Shown: piece after piece, positions 23,468 to 34,729 of the stretch
Layout of the letters: each line of letters begins with the position of its first letter
Position numbering within the stretch: the stretch's first letter is position 1
Assembly (NCBI RefSeq): GCF_003324165.1
Contig: NW_025407867.1
Location: 1 to 64,000, forward strand
Direction: 5' to 3'
From: Naegleria lovaniensis
Lineage: Eukaryota; Heterolobosea; Eutetramitea; Acrasida; Naegleriidae
DNA: 64,000 nucleotides
Notes under the pieces: model-generated
Databases searched by the model: none
The model's input: only the letters and a program-made list of their open reading frames with translations
Told to the model about the DNA's origin: nothing
Translations under genes and position numbers: made by a program

Positions 23468-23798
23468 AGAAAAAGAAAGAAGAGCAAAAACCTTACCACT
23501 TATCTAATGAAGGGCCCACAATGGTTCGACCTCAACCAACACACATTTATTTGGAATGGATGAAACGAAGGAATAATACTGAGCAAGTATATGAGTTTTT
23601 TATCCTCAATCGAGAACAAAGTTGCTCCCATAGTGACAATGACAAGATGCTTGATGAGTAGAATTATACACTATATTTCTAACACTACCTAGATCATAGG
23701 TTAATTACATATGTCCAGAGAAAATAGCTGAAGGAATACGATAGTTATTTTATTAAGGCTTGCTTGGTCATCAGTAAATACATGAATTTTGAAAATCA
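23468..23798. other. Intergenic region, no gene seen
   Basis: About 330 bp between a doubtful ORF and the 3' end of the MPC1 gene. It is AT-rich with no repeat, RNA gene or domain-bearing frame that I can see. Confidence 0.4.
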
Positions 23799-24266
23799 TT
23801 ACTTTTCGTTAGCTATAGGGTCGGAAGAGTCTGGAAGTGGCAACTGATTCTTCTTTTTCATTTCATATCTAATTTTCCGAGTAAGGTGATACACTTGAAC
23901 TCCCTCATTGGCCACATGCATTGAAAGCATGAGTAAATTCCTTGGCTTTACCACCCATGCAAATCTCATGAATATTCCACTGTAGCAACATAGTGCAAAC
24001 GTCATTGGGCCCGATACCTTTTCCGGAGGTCTATCATAATCCATAATTGCAGCAATCACAATTCCCCAATTGGCTGACGATCATCAATCACAACCATTGA
24101 GAACAACGTTGAAGGGAGGTGTATCCTAGGTACTTACCAAAGGGTCCCCAGAAGTGAGTAGTTTTTGGTCCTTCGCTCCGATAATATCGTATTAGATAGC
24201 ATGATTCACCACGCAGTACATACCTACTGGTGAGTTCCAAAACTGTGTTAATAGCTTCTTCAACAT
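23799..24266 (-). CDS. MPC1: Mitochondrial pyruvate carrier subunit MPC1
   Basis: Three exons: 24224-24266, 24138-24170 and 23799-24073, giving 116 residues. Introns are 53 nt (GTATGT) and 64 nt (GTAAGT). The middle exon is only 33 nt. The spliced product begins MLKKLLTQFWNSPVG, continues PKTTHFWGPFANWG and reaches SGPMTFALCCYSGIFMRFAW, then KPRNLLMLSMHVANEGVQVY. This follows MPC1 of plants and animals almost residue for residue around THFWGP, NWG and the MTFALCCYS helix. MPC1 pairs with MPC2 in the inner mitochondrial membrane to import pyruvate; MPC2 is not in this window. A long minus-strand frame starting at 24489 also covers the first exon, but in a frame that does not give the conserved N-terminus, so it was not used. 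Confidence 0.93.
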
Positions 24267-24634
24267 GCTTCTTTCTTGTATTTATTCTGTACCCTTTGTT
24301 CCTTAATACGAAAAAGGAGCGAAACCAAACGCGCCTTATTTTTCTTTGAAATGGACCATCGAGAAAGGCGTTGTCAAGTTCTTGGCCACATAAAAATGAG
24401 CGAACCTTTATCCGAAGATAGTCTTTAAGGATCGTGCATGCCTTCAGGATTAGTTTGGCGGTACCTCCAATAGCTGTCGTGACACACACCTAAACTATTG
24501 ATACCATGTTTGATATGCAGTCAAGTATCGAAAGTCCTTTGCTTACCTTCCGTTCCGTTGGCTGTTTGAAAAAATTAATATTAGATCATTGGTCTTGCAA
24601 ACTCGCTCCGAATGAGACGAGCAGAAAAATACCA
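24267..24634. promoter_or_regulatory. Shared upstream region of MPC1 and the receptor kinase gene
   Basis: About 370 bp between two divergent starts. Promoters are expected here by position only; I recognise no specific motif. An in-frame upstream ATG for the receptor at 24506 lies inside it. Confidence 0.4.
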
Positions 24635-27600
24635 ATGGGCCACACTACCCCAAAGCAACTAATTCCGACTCTCGTCTTCAAGTTGTTGTTGCTCTTCTTT
24701 GTACCACTCCTTGTACTGTTCCAATATTCAGTTGTAATTGGTGCAAAAAATGTTCTTGCTGACTACCGACAACAACGATTAACTCTCTCGAGAATGAACA
24801 CGAATGAAGGCCTGAATGTTCATCATTACGGCGAGATGGCATCCTTGTCATCATCTTTGCTGACCAGTACGATTTATATTGCATGTGTTGCTAATACTAA
24901 TTCTTCTTCGTTATCATCAAGAAATTGTTCTCAAAGCGATGAGCCTTGTGATTCCTTGGCGCGAGCGTGGTTGGTGCTTGATGAAGAAATTCAAAATTTG
25001 AAAAAACAAACCAATCAAACAAGCGGATGGATTTCAATAGTACTCAAATTTTACAATGCGTCATGCTTGTCGGATGATGATTGGAATTTTAAAAAATTGA
25101 AAACACCTGTCTACGATGATTGGAAGTATTCTTTGACTTTTGTTGGGCTTGACAATTATAATGTCTCATTCTCTATGATTAGCTTGGGAGATTTCAGAAA
25201 GGATTTCATGGAAGCAAAATATGTGAATATTCAGTTTAATGATGTTTCATTGATGCTATTTCAACGATTTAATAGTGTATCAAATTGCTCATTTACTAGC
25301 TCAAAAATTGAGATACCACAGCCTACTGGAATGGTTGATGTAACTTTTAGCAATTTTACTAACTGCGACTTTCATTCACTGACTTCGATTGTTTTTGATC
25401 CATCATCTGTGAGTGATGATACCCTTCAGATAAGAAATACCACCATTGTTGATTCTACATTTAATTTTCAAGTTGGACGATGTGTTCTTTTTGAAGCTCA
25501 TATATTTCAATCCTTGGTGACAGTTCAGGCACAATTTACCTTGCGGTCATCCTATCTCAAGGATAGTTCCATTAGATGTGCACATTCTAAGGAATGCATC
25601 TTTTTCGACGCCCTATGGGAAAACTCAGTATTGCACAGTGATTTCTCTTCATCAGTTTTCATCTCCCACCTTAAAGCAAGAAATGCCCCATATTTTGTAA
25701 AGATGATTGCCGTTACTTCTGTTTATATGTCCGGTGTAGATATACAAAATATGACATCCACAGATGACGAAGCCATCTACTTGTCCGTGTGCACATCAGC
25801 AACAATAGCAGATCTTTCACTTCGAAATACCAATCATGACGGAATTGTTTTTTCACAAGTTCAAGTGTCCACTTTTTCCAAAATGACGTTGGAGAATATT
25901 AAGGGAACAGCAATGCGATTTCTTTTCGGATTGAAGCTTTTTACAGCCAGTTGTTCGATACATATCTCATCCTGCTCGGTCCGTAACACTATATCCAACA
26001 AGGGAGCAGCAATATATCTCGAAGGTTCACCATCAAAACCTCCAAATGCCCACATTCAGAATTGCCATTTTGAAAATAACACGGTGTCTGAATCAGGAGG
26101 AGCAATCTTTGGAACGAACGTGATTTTGAGAATGATCCATTGTGCTTTCATCAACAATCACGTTACTTCTCCTGGTTTCATAGGAGGTGGAGCAATTTCC
26201 TTGCTATCTTACTCCAACGCAGTGGAGAAGTATCCTTTACAAGTCTCGAATGTGTTGTTTGTAAATAACTCAGCAAAGGGTTGGGGAGGAGCAATGTTCA
26301 TTGAGGGTAAACTTGTTGGAGAGATGAATGCAACATGTGTAAATAACAATGCACAAGTAGGAGGTTGTGTGTTTGTAAATAGCGAACAATCCATCTTGAA
26401 AATTAATTTGAAAGGAACTAGTACAAGCTACAATTATGGAAATTTAATTGCAGCTATACCTATTATGAACAACATTACACTTTTTGTACAAGACAATTTG
26501 AGTTCAGTATATCCAGGACAAACGTTTGATATGAAGCTTGCTTTTTGGGACTATTTTGGGCAGCAGGTGGATTGGTTCGAAGAAATGCCAACTCTTATCG
26601 CGTCCTCTCAACATGTTGAACTATTCTATTCCACATCTATCTCGAATCATTTAGTTCATTTCAACAATGTCTATTTCAAAAGTCCAATGAATCACAGCGA
26701 GAGTACATTTTCTGTTTCTTTGGACGTTGTAGTGAAACGACAAGGTACCACTCTCAAAGCTCCCTTGTTGAAATCTTTAGCACTCACTTCATGTTACTCT
26801 TCACAAACGATTGAGGTCAGCGTTGACAATTTATATTTTGTGTGCAAGCCTGTTAACACTTTAGTTCTTGCTTTGGCTATTTCAATGTCCATACTTACCT
26901 TCTTTCTAGGATTGTTATTTGGAGCACTGATTTTATATGGAATTATTGTGGTAATCAAGAAGATTCGCCTGTTAAATAAGAAACAGAAAGCAGAAAGGGA
27001 GTTGGAAAGAAAATTAATTGAGGCTGAACATTTCATGCACGAGCCGCTACTAGGGTCTCAAATAATTCGCATGGTAGTAGAGGCCAATCCGAGAATGTTC
27101 AACAAGAACGATCATATTTGATATCTGCTCAAGAGATTGTCATTGTTAAACGAATAGGTAAGATTCTTATAGTTTTTCAAAATTCTGACTTTTTGTGACT
27201 TATATAGGAGAAGGAGCTAATGGAGTGGTTTATCTAGCTAAATGGAACAACACCCAGGTGGCCATCAAGTCGTTGAAAACAGACACTTGTTCAACGAGCT
27301 CAATTGAGAGAGATAACACAAATATAGTAGAATTGGAAGAGTTTATTGATTCTAGCGTGCATGAGTTTGAAAAAGAAGCCATGATTATGAGTAGTCTAAG
27401 GCACCCTAATATTGTTTTTTTTTATGGCATTATTGTTTCAGAAGAACGTAAATTTATGGTTGTAGAATTCATGAATGGTGGAAGTTTAGAGTCTCTAATT
27501 GGAAAATTGAAAACTGGAAGACGAATGTTAAATTTAATTCAAAAAGTTTCTATCCTTTGTGATATTGCAAATGGAATGCACTATTTGCATAGTTTAAAAC

Positions 27601-28205
27601 CTAAATTAATTTTACACCGAGATTTAAAGCCTGGAAACATCTTGCTTGATGATAGAGACAGATGTAAAGTTTGTGATTTCGGACTAGCCAAGATGATGGG
27701 ACAAACGTTTAACTCAGCACTGACAAATAATATTGGAACTTTGTTTTACATGGCACCTGAGTGCTTTGTGGACGACAATTTATCACCAACTTGGTCAGAC
27801 GAAACTGATAATCTACGCCTGACGAAATTAGATGTTTATAGTTTTGGAATTATCATGTATGAGTTGCTATTTGAAGAAACTCCCTATAACATGACGTCAG
27901 AAAAACTAGATTACTTTTCTGAAAATGAACCTTCTTCGACCATGCACAATTCGTTGGCGTTCTTACCACAATTTCTTTACAAACAACTGAGACCCAAGAT
28001 TCCATTTAAAGACGCAAATCAGGAATATGAATGGTGCAAACAATTCGTTTACAAAGACCCATCCATGCTTAGCTTAAAAGAAACTGTTTGTGTATTCAAC
28101 AAGTTGGTGGAGTTGATGAAGCAAGCATGGGATCAAAATCCACACAATCGACCTTCGTTTCAGACAATTTCACAAATGTTGCAAAATATTTTGGATGAGA
28201 AATAG
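24635..28205 (+). CDS. Beta-helix receptor with TKL-type cytoplasmic kinase; frame change between the two parts
   Basis: The first part (24635-27121 as read) has an N-terminal hydrophobic signal (TLVFKLLLLFFVPLLVLF), then a long ectodomain of repeats typical of a parallel beta-helix (NCHFENNTVSESGGAIFG, FVNNSAKGWGGAMFIEGK). A single transmembrane helix follows near 26850-26960, then KKIRLLNKKQKAERELERKL. The kinase part is in another frame: it is open from about 27028, has a 50-nt intron at 27158-27207 and ends at 28205. It carries GEGANG, VAIKSL, HRDLKPGN, DFGLAK and MAPE, so all catalytic motifs are present. The two frames overlap around 27028-27121 without GT-AG borders that would join them, so a small indel or an assembly error is likely. 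The architecture suggests an environmental sensor; the ligand is unknown. Confidence 0.75.
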
Positions 28206-28382
28206 AAGTACCGAGTTCCCGTAATGTGCTTTATAGCAAAATCATAACTTGTTTAGAAAGTTTTGTCTCTTCAAGACCTCATCAGAGCTTGTGTATTGAA
28301 TAGTATTGTGCAAAATAGTTGACCGTCGTAACCATTGAGTGTGTGAACATTCCCTGTCAGATCATTCATCTTCAAACAAAAA

Positions 28383-30331
28383 ATGAAAAGAGCGACACCT
28401 CTCGTTGATAACGAAACTTTTTCATCACCGGAATCAAGAAAGACGAAACTCTCAAAGAATGAAACATTTATATTTCTCAAATTATTATGTAGTGATGAGT
28501 TAGGATTAATCATTGATTTTCTTCATGTAGGAGAAATTCTCATGCTTTCACTTTCTTGCAAAAACATGTACAATTTCATTCGACACGTTGTGAAAGAAAA
28601 ATATCCGTTTCTCATTGAATTATTATTCGTAGTGTTGTTGTATGAATCACAAGCATGAGAAAAACTCGAAAAAATTAAAACATGGTTATTGGAAAAACAA
28701 ATTCACAGACCAATTGAATTCAGTGACTAGCGAATGGTCCTTGACCAGTGTTTTGAGAAGTGCCACTCGTTTAACTATCACACCTGAAACTGTGGAAAAT
28801 ATTTATGAAATTTTACAAAATGCATCCGATATTATATGGAATCAATACTTCAAAACGATTGAATTTTGTGAATGTAGAGGCACAACGAGTGAGGAATGTG
28901 TTAAATATTCAAGTCAATGTTCCTCATCATTTAAAAATAGTGAAATCAATGTCCATTGATGTACAACAGTGTCCATTGGGATTTCTCATTACAAATTTGA
29001 AGTTACAATTTGAAACGTTGAAACAACATCGAGATGTTCAAAATTATGTCTCAATGTATCTTCCTTGAAACACTTGAAGTGAAAATTTTACACGTTAAAG
29101 AAGAGACTAATGCTTCATATAGCAATGAGGAGAGTGTTCCTATTTTTGAATCTCTCAAAACTATTATTGTCAATTTTGATTACGACATTGGAGATGAAAT
29201 ACTCGTTAATCAATACAACCACTCTTCACAAATTTCTTGAGAAAAGGTTGCGCGAAGTAATTCCTTACACCAGAGAAATTAAAAAATTTTTTGCGAGCCA
29301 GCTGCGCTGTGACAGTTGAGTACCCCTCTTGATTGCGCAGGGGGGGTAATTCAGACCGTGTGGTTGTATTGTATTCTCAAACAATGTCCAAACTTGGAAC
29401 ATTTGGAGAAACTTCATGGTTCCTCTCTGGATGATGATTTACTATTGAAAGTGGCTCAAGTTTGTCCCAAATTGAAACAATTTATAGTAAGAGGACGAGA
29501 TGAACATTCAACAAGTATAGAGAATGAAATCACTGACAATGGTCTCTATTCATTTCTAAAGAAAATGCCAAATTTGGAACATGTAGATATTGACTTGTGT
29601 TGCTATTTTAGCGGACAAGTATTTAAAAAAATTGGACAATTTCAACAGTTGATATATTTCAGAATCGAACGAGGTAGAGACAATGCTTCACTCATAGAAC
29701 AGTGTGAAGATATTCATTTTGGAGGTGGTACATTACCAAAATTGGAATTCTTAGATGTAGGAAGCATGTATTCTTTCAATAATCATGCTCCAGAAAGTGA
29801 ACTTGACTATTTTGTAAACTCTCTCAAAACTCTTGCTCCAAATTTAAAGGATTTTGGAGAATTATTAATGATTGAAAATATAGACATGAAGAAAGTGCTC
29901 ACACTCTTTTCATTAAGCTCGACGTTGAGGATGTTGTACAGCGGCTGGAGTTGTACAACCCACACATTCAACGACTGTGTGTTACTCTTGCTGACAATGA
30001 TGAGATTATTTTAAATCAATGTTTGAAAAAGATTGAAACAGCATTTCCCTCTCTGACTTGTCTTTTTCTGAATGGACAAGTTCATTTCACACACCAGTCC
30101 TCATTGATGGATTGTTTAAAAACCATAATGAGCAATATTGATTCGTGGAGAGATTTGAAGTTCATGAAAGTTTTCAACAATGTGTATCCATTGGATGACC
30201 TCATTGCTCTGCGACCTCATATTCGATTTGATTTTACAGAATTGGAGGAGGCGTATCAAGATCCAGCAGAGAATGTGTCTCTCTTTTACTATGAGTGGTT
30301 AGTGAGAGATTTGCCGTTCGAGCATTTATGA
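28383..30331 (+). pseudogene. Decayed F-box/LRR gene
   Basis: A run of overlapping frames with leucine-rich character, each ending where the next begins in another frame: 28383-28658, 28642-28959, 28805-29068, 29034-29240, 29316-30014 and 29951-30331. The start has an F-box-like segment (ELGLIIDFLHVGEILMLSLS, CKNMYNFIRHVV). Later parts have LRR-like lines such as CPNLEHLEKLHG, MPNLEHVDIDL and LPKLEFLDVG. No GT-AG introns explain the frame changes. A 161-bp inverted-repeat element sits inside it at 29211-29371. It is most likely a non-functional copy of the large Naegleria-type F-box/LRR family; poor base calling is the alternative. Confidence 0.65.
29211..29371 (-). mobile_element. Small inverted-repeat element (MITE-like), 161 bp
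   Basis: The ends are a perfect 12-bp inverted repeat: CAATACAACCAC at 29211-29222 and GTGGTTGTATTG at 29360-29371. The inside is non-coding and contains runs such as ACCCCTC and a G7 tract. A degenerate relative lies at 23015-23135 in the other orientation. No clear target-site duplication was found. It interrupts the F-box/LRR pseudogene between LRR-like segments. Non-autonomous DNA transposon is the best reading; the parent family is unknown. Confidence 0.65.
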
Positions 30332-30521
30332 ATTTATAAAAGATGAATATTAGGATCATGGCTGCTCTCCAAATTGTGAAGGCTCGAAAGAAGAAAATGC
30401 TTCCAAGTATTTTTTTAAGGAAGTCATGCAATTTTTGGAAAATGAACATTCCTAGCGTTGGGAGGAAGAAACAATTATCTCGAATGAAAATGATTCAAAA
30501 AATTAAAAGAAAGAACACGTC

Positions 30522-31049
30522 ATGAAATTAAAACATTTTATGGTACCAACTGAAAAAGTTGTAAAGGTTGGTAGCAACGATAAACTTAATTGTTTTTACC
30601 ATTGAACCAAGGCTCCTTCCAATCAAAGTCTAAAAGATGTTGCGACATTAATGGTTAATGAAAACATCGGATCGGTAGTGTTGGTGAGTTTCATTACGAT
30701 ATGATGTTGATTTACATGAGGCCTTTTACATTAGGTTGATCCATCCAACAGCAATCGTCCTGTTGGAATACTGACTAAAACAGATCTCGTTAGAGAGAGT
30801 CTGAAATCCTACAAAAACATTGATCTTCCTGCTGAGTCAGTGATGTCAAAGAATTTAACGTTTGCAAAAGATTACCTTGAAGAAGAGCAGGTTGCTGAAG
30901 CCATGCGTTCAAATAACATTCACTATGTTTTAGTGGAAGATGAACAATCGAATTGGATAGGAATGGCTTCAACAGTGGATATCCTGGAGGAGATGGCCCA
31001 CTCTAATAAGGCCTTTCCTTACAACAGAAGAAGAAAAGTTGAATATTGA
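30522..31049 (+). CDS. Small protein with a pair of CBS domains
   Basis: Three exons: 30522-30566, 30612-30683 and 30735-31049, giving 143 residues. The first intron is only 45 nt with a GTTGGT donor; the second is 51 nt with GTGAGT. The spliced protein starts MKLKHFMVPTEKVVK, then APSNQSLKDVATLM, VNENIGSVVLVD, RPVGILTKTDLVRES, ESVMSKNLTFAKDYL, AMRSNNIHYVLVED and WIGMASTVDILEEM. This is the classic double CBS (Bateman) module of stand-alone CBS proteins, which bind adenosine nucleotides and act as energy or redox sensors. No targeting signal is obvious. The partner enzyme is unknown. Confidence 0.85.
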
Positions 31050-31269
31050 AGGTCTTTTCATAGCAAAGCTAAATAAAAATTGTCGAAGGTGATCCATCTC
31101 TTAGGTTGAGTTGTTGTTCGTCATGTCAATGTTGTTATTGAGCTCCAAATGCAAAGTCCTTTATTTGAGCCGTGGTGAAAGAAACATAACTCTCCACATG
31201 AATTCACAACGCACCGAAAGAGCCATGTACAAAAACACCAAACTCAAATGACCATGGGCTTCGTAAGCT

Positions 31270-32820
31270 CTACTTTTTAGTTGAACTCACAACAGAAACC
31301 CACGATGGTTGCTCGCTAGTAGTTGCTGCAGCACTGGTAGTGGTAGTTGGAGCTGTGGTTGATTCCTGAGTCTTGGTTGGTGCTTGCTTGTTGCTTTCAG
31401 AAGGTTTTTGCGTTGGCTTTGTGTGATGAGGCTTTGATGTGACATTGTTATGGTTATGTCCAGTTGCATTGCTTCCTCTTCTTTTTCGGGTCTTGGCAAA
31501 GAAATGAGAAGTGCTAGGCGTGTCTGGTGTCTTGATATCTTTTGCTGTTATGGCTGCTTCAGCAAATGAAGATCTTGGAATCATCAAATTGGTTGGTTTA
31601 AGGGATGATGTGGTGGAAGTTGTAGAATCTTTTGATTCACTTTCAGGAGGGATAATTTCATTGGCAAGTTGGCTCTTATCCATTTGAGGTTTGTGTAACT
31701 CCAAATCCTTCTTAGGTTCATTCAAAATTGCTATACATTCATTTCCGATCAAGATTTCAGGTTTTGTACCATGTTCACCTTTTTCTTGTTGTTCCATAAA
31801 TACTCTCAACACAGTTTGCTTGCTGTAACGTAAGAATTTTTGGCTTCCATATCCAACTTGTTCTGTCGATTCGTTCAACTTTGGAAGAGGAGGGAAGTTC
31901 TTAACGCTGTTCAAATTCAATGCATCCTTACGTGGTCCTCTTGGTTGCTTAGTATTTCCATTGAGAGGTGGTCTATTACTTCCACTATTGCTTCTTCCTC
32001 GGTTAGGTTGATTTCCTCCTCTACTACTATTTCTGTTGTTTGATGTTTGATTATTTTGTTGTTGTGGTGGAGAATTGTTGGTTTGTGGTCTGGTGTTTCC
32101 TTGAGTACCAGGCTTTGTTTGTGGAACGTTCGGTCCAGTACTGTTCTGTTGATTTGGTCTATTATTGAACTTTCTGTTTCCTCCTCTATTGTAGTTGTTT
32201 TGTTGATTCTGTGCTTGATGCGATGATGCTCCTTGTTGAACCGGAGCTGTACCCACAGTTTTTAGTAAACTTTCAGTTTTGATTCTAGCCTGTATTGGTT
32301 TTCCTTCCCAATTTTGGGTCTTTAAATGCTCAATAGCTTCAAGTGTTTTTTCTTCAGTCTCGAATGATGTAAACCAAGTGTTTCCAATATCGCTGTGAAT
32401 GGTAAGTGGTTGATTATCTGATGAGAATAGTTTAAGGATTTGTTCTTGTGGTACTGTTTGAGGAATGTCTCGTATGATAACGGTGTTTCTCTTCAAAACA
32501 ATGTTTGGTTTGAGTTTCTTATTTAGCTCATCCACAACGACTTGACTCGAGTTCTTTACGGACTCACAAATTAAATCATAGTCATCAGTGAGTGTTTTAA
32601 TCATTTTAAAGTTTGCAATGACAGAGACTGGAACAAAAAGGTCATGGTTCATTTGAGATACCAAGAAATGGTCGGTGGAGAGGTTTTGTCGAGAGAAGTA
32701 GTACTCTACTTGTTTAGAAATTGCTTCTTTGAGCTCTTCTCTAGAGAGTTGCTTCTTTTCTGTTGTTTGTCCAACAGTAGTTTCAGTAACGGAGGAAGGT
32801 AATTCACTTTGTTGACTCAT
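31270..32820 (-). CDS. La-related protein, LARP4-like
   Basis: The open frame extends to 32889, but the ATG at 32820 (MSQQSELPSS) puts a normal short tail before the La motif and is preferred (516 residues). The La motif reads ISKQVEYYFSRQNLSTDHFL, then VPVSVIANFKMIKTLT. An RRM follows at once (RNTVIIRDIPQTVPQEQILK, TWFTSFETEEKTLEAIEHL, WEGKPIQARIKTESLL), a layout and wording close to LARP4/LARP5. The middle is a Gln/Asn/Gly-rich, Arg-Gly-containing disordered region. LARP4 proteins bind poly(A) and poly(A)-binding protein and stabilise mRNAs in the cytoplasm. A short conserved-looking block, SQKFLRYSKQTVLRVF, follows the disordered part and may contact the cap or ribosome; that is a guess. 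Confidence 0.82.
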   Translation of the reverse strand: MSQQSELPSSVTETTVGQTTEKKQLSREELKEAISKQVEYYFSRQNLSTDHFLVSQMNHDLFVPVSVIANFKMIKTLTDDYDLICESVKNSSQVVVDELNKKLKPNIVLKRNTVIIRDIPQTVPQEQILKLFSSDNQPLTIHSDIGNTWFTSFETEEKTLEAIEHLKTQNWEGKPIQARIKTESLLKTVGTAPVQQGASSHQAQNQQNNYNRGGNRKFNNRPNQQNSTGPNVPQTKPGTQGNTRPQTNNSPPQQQNNQTSNNRNSSRGGNQPNRGRSNSGSNRPPLNGNTKQPRGPRKDALNLNSVKNFPPLPKLNESTEQVGYGSQKFLRYSKQTVLRVFMEQQEKGEHGTKPEILIGNECIAILNEPKKDLELHKPQMDKSQLANEIIPPESESKDSTTSTTSSLKPTNLMIPRSSFAEAAITAKDIKTPDTPSTSHFFAKTRKRRGSNATGHNHNNVTSKPHHTKPTQKPSESNKQAPTKTQESTTAPTTTTSAAATTSEQPSWVSVVSSTKK

Positions 32821-33172
32821 GATGACGATATTTGATGTTGTTAATGAAGAACACGGAATTTTGGAGTGGATGATGACGAGTCTATTCAAAACTAATGCAC
32901 TAATTGATAATTCTCTCAGAATGATGTTTCAAAGAGAGAGAACTGGGAAAGAAGGAGGCTGTTCTTCTTCGGATGCAAGAATAAAGTGGCACAACACAGG
33001 AAGTGCAGCAGAAGTGGGTGATATTTTTTTGAGCAAAGTTTGGTTGAGTGTGGTGCACGAAGGCTTTGTTCGCACCTCTTTACAAAATGAAGCATCCTTT
33101 CAAATTTTCCATGAGAAGAAGGATAACGATTTTATGCAAAGTGGTGTCACCTTGTTCATTAACAAGCGTTTA
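32821..33172. other. Gap between two minus-strand genes
   Basis: About 350 bp between the start of the La-related gene and the stop of the GRASP gene. It holds purine-rich stretches but no coding frame with family resemblance. The promoter of the La-related gene must lie here or within it. Confidence 0.4.
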
Positions 33173-34644
33173 CTATTCGTGCTCTCCAATAATGTCTCCC
33201 AGTGATAATTCTTCGTTACCATCAACAGGAGCAAAAGGGTTGTAAGAAGCAATGTTAATGTTCAAAGTTTCGACTTTCCTCGTCGTAGAATTCTTTTCTT
33301 CTGAAGGAATTGAGTAAAGTTGTTGAGCTTGATGAGTCGTGGAAGCGCTTGTTATGCTGGAAGAAGGAAGAGAAAATGAAATTGTGGTAGAGCGTTCTGT
33401 AAGAGAGGGAGTGGTGGGTGAGGGTTGATAGAACACAGCACCCTGTGGGCTTGAGCTTTGCGGTGTTGTTGTCATGTCTGATGTCGTTGCATGAACAGTG
33501 GTGATGTCCATACTGTTACTGGGGTTGTTTGTTTTATCTGTGCTTGTTGATTGCATTGGTGATGATGGTTTGGATGTTGCTTGTTCTGAAGAATCAGCTG
33601 GATGATGATGTTGCACAACCACATAGTCTTCTTCTTCCCGTAGAGAAAAGTTGGATTCAACTGCAGGTTCATTAGAAAATGAATGTACCTTTTCAATTGT
33701 TGAGAGAGGTAATGTTGATGAATGCAAATGCAATCCATTATTCTGATTCGATACTAGTGATAAATGTTGAAACGATGTTACTGTGCTAGTTGATAACGGT
33801 GGTGGAATAATATGAAGATACCCCGTTCCTAACTCAATTCCCAAATGACCCTTTTCACTCATATTTACAACAACATGCCTAAATGAATCCAACCTCCAAT
33901 TATAAACATAAAGTGATAAATAAATTGATGAAGAAGACATTGATCCTTGATAATAGCTCAAAAGCTCAGTGAGCTCATTAGGTTCAGAAAATAATCGGTT
34001 ATCGAAGCCAACAATGTAGTCAGTTCCATCTCCGTGAATAGAAGCTCTATCTGCTGGTGAGTTTGGTTGCACTCCGATGACATGCCACACACAATTAAGT
34101 GCATTCTTCACAGATTCATATCTGATCGAGCAACCTAAGCACATGCTCTTATTGGTAATATTACTAGTAGCAGTGTTTTGTGATGAGTCAGAGCCATCCT
34201 TTTTGGATTCTGATGTAGAATGTGCTGATATTTCATTGTTGTTGTTTGCTTCACCATCATTAAAATTTGTAATATTCCAATCTTGTCTTGGAATGACTGT
34301 TACAAGACGTTGCTTCATAGTTTTTAAACTAAACACGGTCATTTTCAAAGGTTGATTTAAACTTCTCGAAATCTAATACATCATGTTCATCGGAGTGGTT
34401 GGTAATAAAACCGTAAGTTCCAAGAATAAACGAATGAATGGCCAACATCACCCGATCAATTACGTACGTAGGTGAGAAAAAATTGCCGATCTTCTATGGA
34501 AAGATCAATATCATCCATCGAGAGAATGAAATCGAAATACGGACATAAACCAGCCTTTTCGGCAGGAGAATGAGGAGCAACAGAAATGACTTGATACCCA
34601 ACGATATTTTCGCTAGGAATATTGGTTGGCACGCTATTTCCCAT
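33173..34644 (-). CDS. GRASP55/65-family Golgi reassembly stacking protein
   Basis: Two exons, 34468-34644 and 33173-34372, with a 95-nt intron (GTACGT donor), give 458 residues. The first PDZ-like domain has VGYQVISVAPHSPAEKAGL and CPYFDFILSMDDIDL, then across the splice ISRSLNQPLKMTVFSLKTMK. The second has LGCSIRY, WHVIGVQPNSPADRAS, DYIVGFDNRLF and GHLGIELGTGYLHIIP. This double GRASP module is diagnostic. The C-terminal 200 residues are Ser/Thr/Pro-rich, like the regulatory tail of animal GRASPs. Gly2 is present (MGNSVPT) but Pro at position 6 does not favour N-myristoylation. The family tethers Golgi membranes and supports unconventional secretion. Confidence 0.92.
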
Positions 34645-34729
34645 TTTTTTGATTTCAACAAGAATTTAATTCTCCACCAAAACCATCTGTTGTCATAATA
34701 AGAGTTGATTTCATTAATTGATAACAACA

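Noticed and set aside
24088-24489. 133-residue minus-strand frame as the MPC1 N-terminus
   Set aside because: It ends in the correct THFWGP exon, but the upstream part is not conserved. Splicing a 43-nt first exon in another frame gives the known N-terminus (NSPVGPKTTHFWGP).
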